Shown: positions 6,059-10,410 of the stretch, piece by piece
How the letters are laid out: the number at the start of each line of letters is the position of its first letter
How positions within the stretch are numbered: the first letter of the stretch is position 1
From: Candidatus Gastranaerophilales bacterium
GTDB lineage: Bacteria; Cyanobacteriota; Vampirovibrionia; Gastranaerophilales; Gastranaerophilaceae
NCBI GenBank assembly: GCA_021201175.1
Contig: JAJQFK010000239.1
Span: 1 to 10,410 of the forward strand
Direction of reading: 5' to 3'
DNA length: 10,410 nucleotides
Notes under the pieces: generated by a model
Seen by the model: only the letters and a program-made list of their open reading frames with translations
Databases searched by the model: none
Told to the model about the DNA's origin: nothing
Program-made: the position numbers and the translations under genes

Positions 6059-6643
6059 ATGAAATTTTTAAAAAGTTTTGTTGTGCTTTTCAGCGCATTA
6101 ATTTTAATGAGTTTTTCTAATGTTGCATTAGCAACAGATTTTACCGCAAATACAAAGCAACCGGTCTTAACTGAAGCATTAAACAGATTAGAAGCAATGA
6201 ATAACAGAAAAGTTATTAATGTTATTCAAGGTCAAAATTCAACAAACAGACCTATTAAAATAATGTTCAGAAATCTTGAAGCATTAGGTTACGGCACTTG
6301 TGAAGCTGTTACCGCAAAAACTACAGAAGGAAATCTTGTTATTTTAATCAGTTCTAACTATAAAACAGCCCCCGTTGAAGCAGTTGCTTGCTTAATTGCT
6401 CATGAAAGTGTTCATCATGAAAATACAAAAACTTATGAAGAAGAAGTAAGAGCTTGGACTACAGAAGTTCAAACATGGGTCGCTTTTACAAATGCTAATC
6501 CTTCTTTAAAAGTTAGTGATTCAAAATTAGTTAAAAGATTAAACTATTTATCTAAATTATATGCAAAAGACGGTAATCAAATGACTTCAATTGCAAGTAT
6601 TATAGCTAATAATCCGGCTTATTCTTCATTAAAAAGATCCTAA
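6059..6643 (+). CDS. Putative exported zinc metallopeptidase-like protein (HExxH)
   Basis: A 194-residue protein beginning with a clear Sec signal peptide: basic MKFLK, a hydrophobic core to about residue 20, and a likely cleavage after ALA (A25). The mature part contains IAHESVHHE, a full HExxH zinc-peptidase motif (H115, E116, H119). E128 or E129 in the following helix (TYEEEVRAW), 9-10 residues later, is a possible third ligand, but this spacing is shorter than in thermolysin-type enzymes. C81 and C111 could form a disulfide. It is therefore probably a periplasmic or extracellular small metallopeptidase of no family I can name. The start has AAGGA about 9 nt upstream. Its TAA stop overlaps the stop of the convergent U32 gene, and no terminator lies between them. 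Catalytic activity is inferred from the motif only. Confidence 0.75.
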   Translation: MKFLKSFVVLFSALILMSFSNVALATDFTANTKQPVLTEALNRLEAMNNRKVINVIQGQNSTNRPIKIMFRNLEALGYGTCEAVTAKTTEGNLVILISSNYKTAPVEAVACLIAHESVHHENTKTYEEEVRAWTTEVQTWVAFTNANPSLKVSDSKLVKRLNYLSKLYAKDGNQMTSIASIIANNPAYSSLKRS

Positions 6644-8499
6644 TCCCATATACTTACTTTCATATTACATTTGCTACAATCGAATTCAACAAGATACTTC
6701 TTGTTGAATTCATCTTTTAAGATAAAAGGTTCAGAATATTTTGTTCCCGTTTTTAGTTTTGAACATATTCCTAATTGATTTTTTATGCAATATTTTGAAG
6801 TCATTAAATCTATATTTTTAAAATCCTTAGTTGCTTCCGGCGCCTTTTGCGAAACAAAAACCCCTCTTTTTTTATAAAACAATTCAGCCTTATCATTGTA
6901 TATATTTGCTTTATAATCTGCCGACACTTCAGGGTAAGTAATTATATTTATTCTTGATTCTCTTTTTTTATATTTATAATTTTTTGCCCTTATTTTTCGT
7001 AATTTTGCCGTAAGATTTCTTCTTATTTCATTTAATACACAAGTCCTTATAAAAGGAATTGTTTTAAATTTTATATCAACTTTACTTACTTGAAATTCAG
7101 TTTCTCCTGTCTTTGATAACTGCACTTTCATTGTCGTAATTGACTTATCTTTATTTTGTGCAGCTTCAAAATTTTTAGAAATAATATTAACAGCACTGTT
7201 ATTTTCTTCATCATAAATAATAAATATATAGCCGGTATCTGTTTCTCTGACCTTTATTTGTGTATTTATTTTTCTTAAAATATTGGAGTTTTTAACTTTA
7301 TTTTCAAACTCTTTATTGTAGTTTCTGTAAATTTCAATTCCGGACTTTATACCTTTGATATTAGAGGGGAATATAAAATTTCCTTCTGTTTTATTAATAT
7401 TTGTTCCGGTTAATTCTTTATTTTCATTAAAAAAGCAAATTCCATCCCCATTATTTAGGACATTAGAATTTAAAACAAAATAATTTTTTTTAACATCTTT
7501 TATAACTCCTATATATTCTCCTAAGGAGGAGGAGTAATTTACACAGGCGATATCTTTTTTTTCTCCTGTTATATTAAAATCAGTATATCCGCGGTTAAAT
7601 GTTTTATATAAATCCGGCTCAAAATCACAGTATGATACACCCTTTGAAGTGCATTTTAATCCGTAATTATCAAGAATTTTATCAATCGCCTGTCTGTAAA
7701 AAGCGGTTGTATTTGTAACATACACTTCATTTTTCAGCCGTCCTTCTATTTTAAAAGAAGTAATTCCGTTTAAAATTAAGCTTTCAAGGTAATTAGAAAG
7801 ATTTAAATCCTTTAGACTTAATATATTTTTATTTTTTAAAATAAAATTGCCTTTAGAATCCATTAAAGAATATTTTTTTCTGCAAGGTTGAGCACACTCT
7901 CCTCTATTTGCACTTCTTCCGCCTATTGAACAGCTCATATAGCATTGTCCCGAGTAGGACATACATAAAGCCCCGTGAACAAAACATTCTAACTCTATAT
8001 TTGTATTATCTTTTATGTTTTTTATCTCATTCAAAGTAATTTCTCTCGGTAAAATTACTCTTTTAAACCCTGTTTGTTCTAAAAATTTTATTTTTTCAAG
8101 CGTATTATTATTACACTGTGTGCTTGCTATTAAAGGAATCGGCGGAAGTTCGCATTCTAATAATCCCATATCCTGAATAATTATTCCGTCAGCCTTTATT
8201 GAATATAATTTCTGAATAAGTTTTTCTGCCTGTAATATTTCATCATTATTTAATATCGTATTAATAGTTATATAAACTTTTACTCTATAAATATGCGCAA
8301 AATCAATCAGTTCTTCTAAATCCTGAATAGTATTTCCGGCTTGAGCTCTTGCACCGAACTTTGAATAACCGATATATACAGCATCCGCTCCGGCTTTTAT
8401 TGCCCGAATTGCTGTATTTTTATTATTTGCGGGAACAAGAAGTTCAAATTCCCGCGTTTTTAAGTTTGTTTTTAAGTCCTTGTCTGATTTCAAGAACAT
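6640..8499 (-). CDS. U32-family protein with DUF3656-like domain (RlhA-type RNA hydroxylase)
   Basis: A 619-residue protein of the 'peptidase U32' family. These proteins are now known to be Fe-S-dependent RNA hydroxylases (RlhA acts on 23S rRNA C2501, TrhP on tRNA wobble uridine) rather than confirmed proteases. The TIM-barrel part starts at FELLVPANN (residue 18) with AGADAVYIG. The cysteine cluster GALCMSYSGQCYMSC...NRGECAQPCR supplies C179, C186, C202 and C206 as likely cluster ligands; the first two have the same 7-residue spacing as in UbiU. FKIEGRLK (249-256) and FNRGYTDF follow. A DUF3656-like middle domain (about 395-505, LSKTGETEF and LNEIRRNL) points to the RlhA type. C-terminal cysteines C571, C579, C608 and C611 suggest a second metal site. 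The start (AGGAG 3 nt before ATG) lies 56 nt inside the upstream gene; a TTG two codons later is an alternative. Confidence 0.9.
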   Translation of the reverse strand: MFLKSDKDLKTNLKTREFELLVPANNKNTAIRAIKAGADAVYIGYSKFGARAQAGNTIQDLEELIDFAHIYRVKVYITINTILNNDEILQAEKLIQKLYSIKADGIIIQDMGLLECELPPIPLIASTQCNNNTLEKIKFLEQTGFKRVILPREITLNEIKNIKDNTNIELECFVHGALCMSYSGQCYMSCSIGGRSANRGECAQPCRKKYSLMDSKGNFILKNKNILSLKDLNLSNYLESLILNGITSFKIEGRLKNEVYVTNTTAFYRQAIDKILDNYGLKCTSKGVSYCDFEPDLYKTFNRGYTDFNITGEKKDIACVNYSSSLGEYIGVIKDVKKNYFVLNSNVLNNGDGICFFNENKELTGTNINKTEGNFIFPSNIKGIKSGIEIYRNYNKEFENKVKNSNILRKINTQIKVRETDTGYIFIIYDEENNSAVNIISKNFEAAQNKDKSITTMKVQLSKTGETEFQVSKVDIKFKTIPFIRTCVLNEIRRNLTAKLRKIRAKNYKYKKRESRINIITYPEVSADYKANIYNDKAELFYKKRGVFVSQKAPEATKDFKNIDLMTSKYCIKNQLGICSKLKTGTKYSEPFILKDEFNKKYLVEFDCSKCNMKVSIWD

Positions 8500-9814
8500 C
8501 TACTCCTAATCTGCTTAAAGCTTTCATCGCAACAGAATCCGGCTGATTGCATATTGCAAAAAGCAAATCATCTGCTGTGGTTTTAGTTTTATTTTGTGAT
8601 TTTGCTATATTCCAGGCATCTTCAAGAATAAGCTTTGCTCTTTGACTAAAAGTTATTTCATTACTTCCGTAATCTTCATTTACACCAATTAATTCTTCAA
8701 TGATTTCTCTTGCATCTTTGACGGTTATTCCTAAGTCTTTCAATACTTCCGCAGCAATACTGTTAGATTCAAGTATAATTCCCAAAAGTATTAATTCACT
8801 GCCGACAATACTATTTCCGATTCTTCTTGCCTCTTGTTTTGCAAGCCTCATTACATATAAGGTTTCATTTTTTTGCTTTTCAATCGGCTGAAGAATTGTA
8901 TCCTCGAGAACAAACTCATTAACATTCAATTCTTTTAAAATATTATATGCAATCCCCTGTTTAGACTTTAATATCCCCAGTACAATATGCTCAGGCAAAA
9001 TTGAAGCCGTACCTTCTTCTCTTACTATATCAAGTGCGCTCATCAATGTTTTTAATGCATTAGGAGTAAATATAATTTGCTTATCACCAAATTCCGCTTG
9101 TCTTGAGGAAATTTCTTTTAATTTATCAGAAAATGTTTCTGCCGTAACTCCGAAACCGGCAAGTATTTTAGTTATATCAGAATTATTATCCTCCAATATT
9201 GACAGCATTATCTGCTCTGTTCCAAGTATTTCATAATTTGAAGCGGAAAGTTTTGCTATTGCTTTATCAAAAATTTTAGAACTATCTGAACTTTCCAATA
9301 TTGAAATTATGCTGTCGCCTTTATCATTTCTCCTTCTTTTTTCAATAATTTCCGGATGTTTAACCTTTTTTGGTTTATGAGATGAAAATACATTATAAAA
9401 CATTGATTTCATTTTTTCCGTATCAACACCTTTTTCTTTTAAAACTTTTGCAAGTTCTAATTCGGGGAATTCCCATATCGCAAGAAAAATATGTTCAGGT
9501 TTTACATAGGAATTACCAAGAACCTTAGCTATAGAAAGCGTTCTTTGAAATATATCTTTTGAGGAATCAGAAAATTTTACAAATTCAACCGGTTTTACAA
9601 CAGAATGCTTATTTAAAATTGTTTTTATTTCATTTTTTATATCTTCTAAATTAATTTTATAGACAGCAAATGTTTTAACTATAAAACTTGAAGAATCATT
9701 CAAAAGCGCCAAAAGTAAATGCTCCGGATAAATTTTTTCATGATTAAATTCAATTGCATAAATTTGCGCAGATTTTACAACTTCAATAGCTTTTTCGGTA
9801 AATTTTTCAAACAA
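8444..9814 (-). CDS. Triple Clp_N-domain protein without ATPase
   Basis: A 456-residue protein made almost only of Clp repeat modules, the all-helical N-terminal domain of ClpA/ClpC/ClpB chaperones. Six modules can be placed at about residues 2-67, 81-143, 180-236, 249-308, 317-377 and 388-453. Each has the typical 'PEHLLLAL'-like helix: YPEHLLLALL, VKPEHIFLAI, GTEQIMLSIL, LPEHIVLGIL, GSELILLGII, ADDLLFAIC. Pairs of modules form three Clp_N domains; a charged linker (about 144-175) separates the first from the others. There is no Walker A or B motif and no AAA+ domain, so it cannot unfold proteins itself. In ClpC this domain binds adaptors and substrates, so a role as adaptor or decoy for a Clp machine is plausible but unproven. 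It starts with TTG and overlaps the U32 gene by 56 nt. Confidence 0.88.
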   Translation of the reverse strand: MFEKFTEKAIEVVKSAQIYAIEFNHEKIYPEHLLLALLNDSSSFIVKTFAVYKINLEDIKNEIKTILNKHSVVKPVEFVKFSDSSKDIFQRTLSIAKVLGNSYVKPEHIFLAIWEFPELELAKVLKEKGVDTEKMKSMFYNVFSSHKPKKVKHPEIIEKRRRNDKGDSIISILESSDSSKIFDKAIAKLSASNYEILGTEQIMLSILEDNNSDITKILAGFGVTAETFSDKLKEISSRQAEFGDKQIIFTPNALKTLMSALDIVREEGTASILPEHIVLGILKSKQGIAYNILKELNVNEFVLEDTILQPIEKQKNETLYVMRLAKQEARRIGNSIVGSELILLGIILESNSIAAEVLKDLGITVKDAREIIEELIGVNEDYGSNEITFSQRAKLILEDAWNIAKSQNKTKTTADDLLFAICNQPDSVAMKALSRLGVDVLEIRQGLKNKLKNAGI

Positions 9815-9822
9815 AATGCATT

Positions 9823-9827
9823 TCCTT
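9823..9827 (-). promoter_or_regulatory. Ribosome binding site fixing the TTG start of the Clp_N protein
   Basis: AAGGA on the minus strand stands 8 nt before the TTG at 9814-9812. The only nearby ATG (9818-9816) is out of frame and opens a four-codon MHFV frame whose TGA stop overlaps the first codons of the real gene, so TTG is the best start. Confidence 0.6.
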
Positions 9828-9845
9828 ATAGATGATATACAATTG

Positions 9846-9873
9846 ATTTTACCACATAAGAATTTATTTGTAA
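9846..9873 (-). promoter_or_regulatory. Possible internal promoter before the Clp_N gene
   Basis: TTACAA (9873-9868), 16 nt and an extended -10 TGG-TAAAAT (hexamer 9851-9846) lie in the 63-nt gap between the LuxR-type gene and the Clp_N gene. This could give the downstream pair its own expression in addition to read-through. Confidence 0.35.
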
Positions 9874-9877
9874 TCTC

Positions 9878-10249
9878 TCAATCGATAATATTTTCACAAA
9901 CAGCCTTTACTGCCGCCTGAACTCTGTCCGTAACACTCATTTTTTGTAATATATTCGCAACATGTGCCTTAATAGTATGTTTACTTAACATTAATTTTTC
10001 GGCAATTTCGATATTTGTTTTACCCTCCGATACATATTTTAAAATCTGAATTTCCCTTATTGAAAGGAGTCTATAGCGTGAATTAATTTGATTCTTTTTC
10101 CCTCCTGAAATATTCTTTAAAAGCGTAGTTAAATTTTCTTTTTTAATTTTAAAGTTCACAATAATATTTCCCTTGATAGTACGTACTATTTTAGGATTAT
10201 TAATTCTGCACAATACATTTAATTTCTTTTTAACATTATCAGATGTCAT
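9878..10249 (-). CDS. Free-standing LuxR/NarL-type HTH regulator
   Basis: A 123-residue DNA-binding protein. The C-terminal half (residues 62-117) is a clear GerE/LuxR helix-turn-helix: LSIREIQILKYVSEGKTNIE, then IAEKLMLSKHTIKAHVANIL and QKMSVTDRVQAAV. The recognition helix is about 89-101. The N-terminal 60 residues are basic and show no receiver motif (no acidic pocket or phospho-aspartate context) and no known ligand domain, so it is not a normal two-component regulator. It is the first gene of the minus-strand cluster leading to the Clp_N and U32 genes, 63 nt ahead of the former. The start has a strong GGAGG 8 nt upstream, within a possible hairpin. It may control its own cluster, which is inference from position. 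Confidence 0.9.
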   Translation of the reverse strand: MTSDNVKKKLNVLCRINNPKIVRTIKGNIIVNFKIKKENLTTLLKNISGGKKNQINSRYRLLSIREIQILKYVSEGKTNIEIAEKLMLSKHTIKAHVANILQKMSVTDRVQAAVKAVCENIID

Positions 10250-10257
10250 TATTTATG

Positions 10258-10292
10258 CCTCCGGATACTTACTTATATTGTGCCACCGGAAG
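10258..10292 (-). promoter_or_regulatory. Possible hairpin covering the Shine-Dalgarno of the LuxR-type gene
   Basis: On the minus strand CTTCCGG (10292-10286) can pair with CCGGAGG (10264-10258), seven pairs with one G-U, around a 21-nt loop. The 3' arm contains the GGAGG ribosome binding site. The expected transcript start is near 10291, so most of the 5' arm would be in the mRNA. The segments TCCGGTGGCA and TCCGGAGGCA also form a near-perfect direct repeat 24 nt apart. Confidence 0.4.
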
Positions 10293-10297
10293 AAAAA

Positions 10298-10326
10298 ATT
10301 ATACTAACATATTTTCCTATTTTCAA
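10298..10326 (-). promoter_or_regulatory. Sigma-70 promoter of the LuxR / Clp_N / U32 cluster
   Basis: TTGAAA (10326-10321), a 17-nt spacer and a perfect TATAAT (10303-10298) on the minus strand, 5/6 and 6/6 matches with ideal spacing, about 50 nt before the ATG. It is the best promoter match in the window. The rest up to 10410 is AT-rich and holds no visible gene. Confidence 0.65.
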
Positions 10327-10410
10327 TATTTTTGTAAATTTATTTATTATTTTACATTTCGTAATAAAAAAGCAGTTAAAAAGCAATTTTTATTTTTAGG
10401 TAACTTTGTA

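Noticed and set aside
6640..6643. Overlap of the convergent stop codons as a possible sign of a misassembly or frameshift
   Set aside because: Both proteins end naturally with family-typical or well-formed C-termini; tail-to-tail overlap of a few bases is common in compact genomes.

Overview
This is an AT-rich bacterial window with tightly packed genes, clear purine-rich ribosome binding sites (AAGGAG/GGAGG types) and several intrinsic terminators. The gene set is mostly core metabolism and regulation: threonine synthesis, an aquaporin, a U32 rRNA/tRNA hydroxylase-type protein, and two regulators. It also has some poorly known accessory proteins. The low GC, the OmpR-type regulator, the small two-knuckle zinc-ribbon protein and a stand-alone Clp-N protein would fit an uncultured gut lineage such as the non-photosynthetic relatives of Cyanobacteria (Gastranaerophilales/Melainabacteria). 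This taxonomic guess is inference from gene style only; no rRNA or universal marker is present to settle it.

Layout, left to right. Positions 1-711 (+) hold the C-terminal part of a CgeB-like glycosyltransferase whose beginning lies outside the window. A PhoB/OmpR-type response regulator (686-1405, +) overlaps its end by 26 nt. A small zinc-ribbon protein (1592-1864, +) follows with its own putative promoter and terminator. The intergenic stretch 1865-2130 carries two strong hairpin terminators and, between them, a copy of a dispersed non-coding repeat. A repeat-containing, Gly/Ala/Ser-rich orphan protein (2131-2547, -) reads towards that stretch. Then come the hom-thrC operon (2769-5117, +), a perfect bidirectional terminator, and an aquaporin (5203-5850, -). 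A small secreted HExxH protein (6059-6643, +) ends tail-to-tail with the last gene of a three-gene minus-strand cluster.

That cluster reads from the right edge: a free-standing LuxR-type HTH protein (10249-9878), a protein made of six Clp-N repeats (three tandem Clp_N domains) with no ATPase (9814-8444, TTG start), and a U32 protein of the RlhA type (8499-6640). The last two overlap by 56 nt. Its promoter (TTGAAA-17-TATAAT) is the best in the window, and the leader can fold a hairpin over the Shine-Dalgarno sequence of the regulator.

How the genes work together: hom and thrC are two steps of threonine synthesis and are probably co-translated; homoserine kinase is not here. The LuxR / triple Clp-N / U32 cluster is the best candidate for an undescribed functional unit, possibly linking a proteolysis adaptor to ribosome or tRNA modification, but that link is inferred from gene order only. 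The repeat protein at 2131-2547 is the most unusual single gene. I saw no tRNA, rRNA, CRISPR array, insertion sequence or prophage gene.
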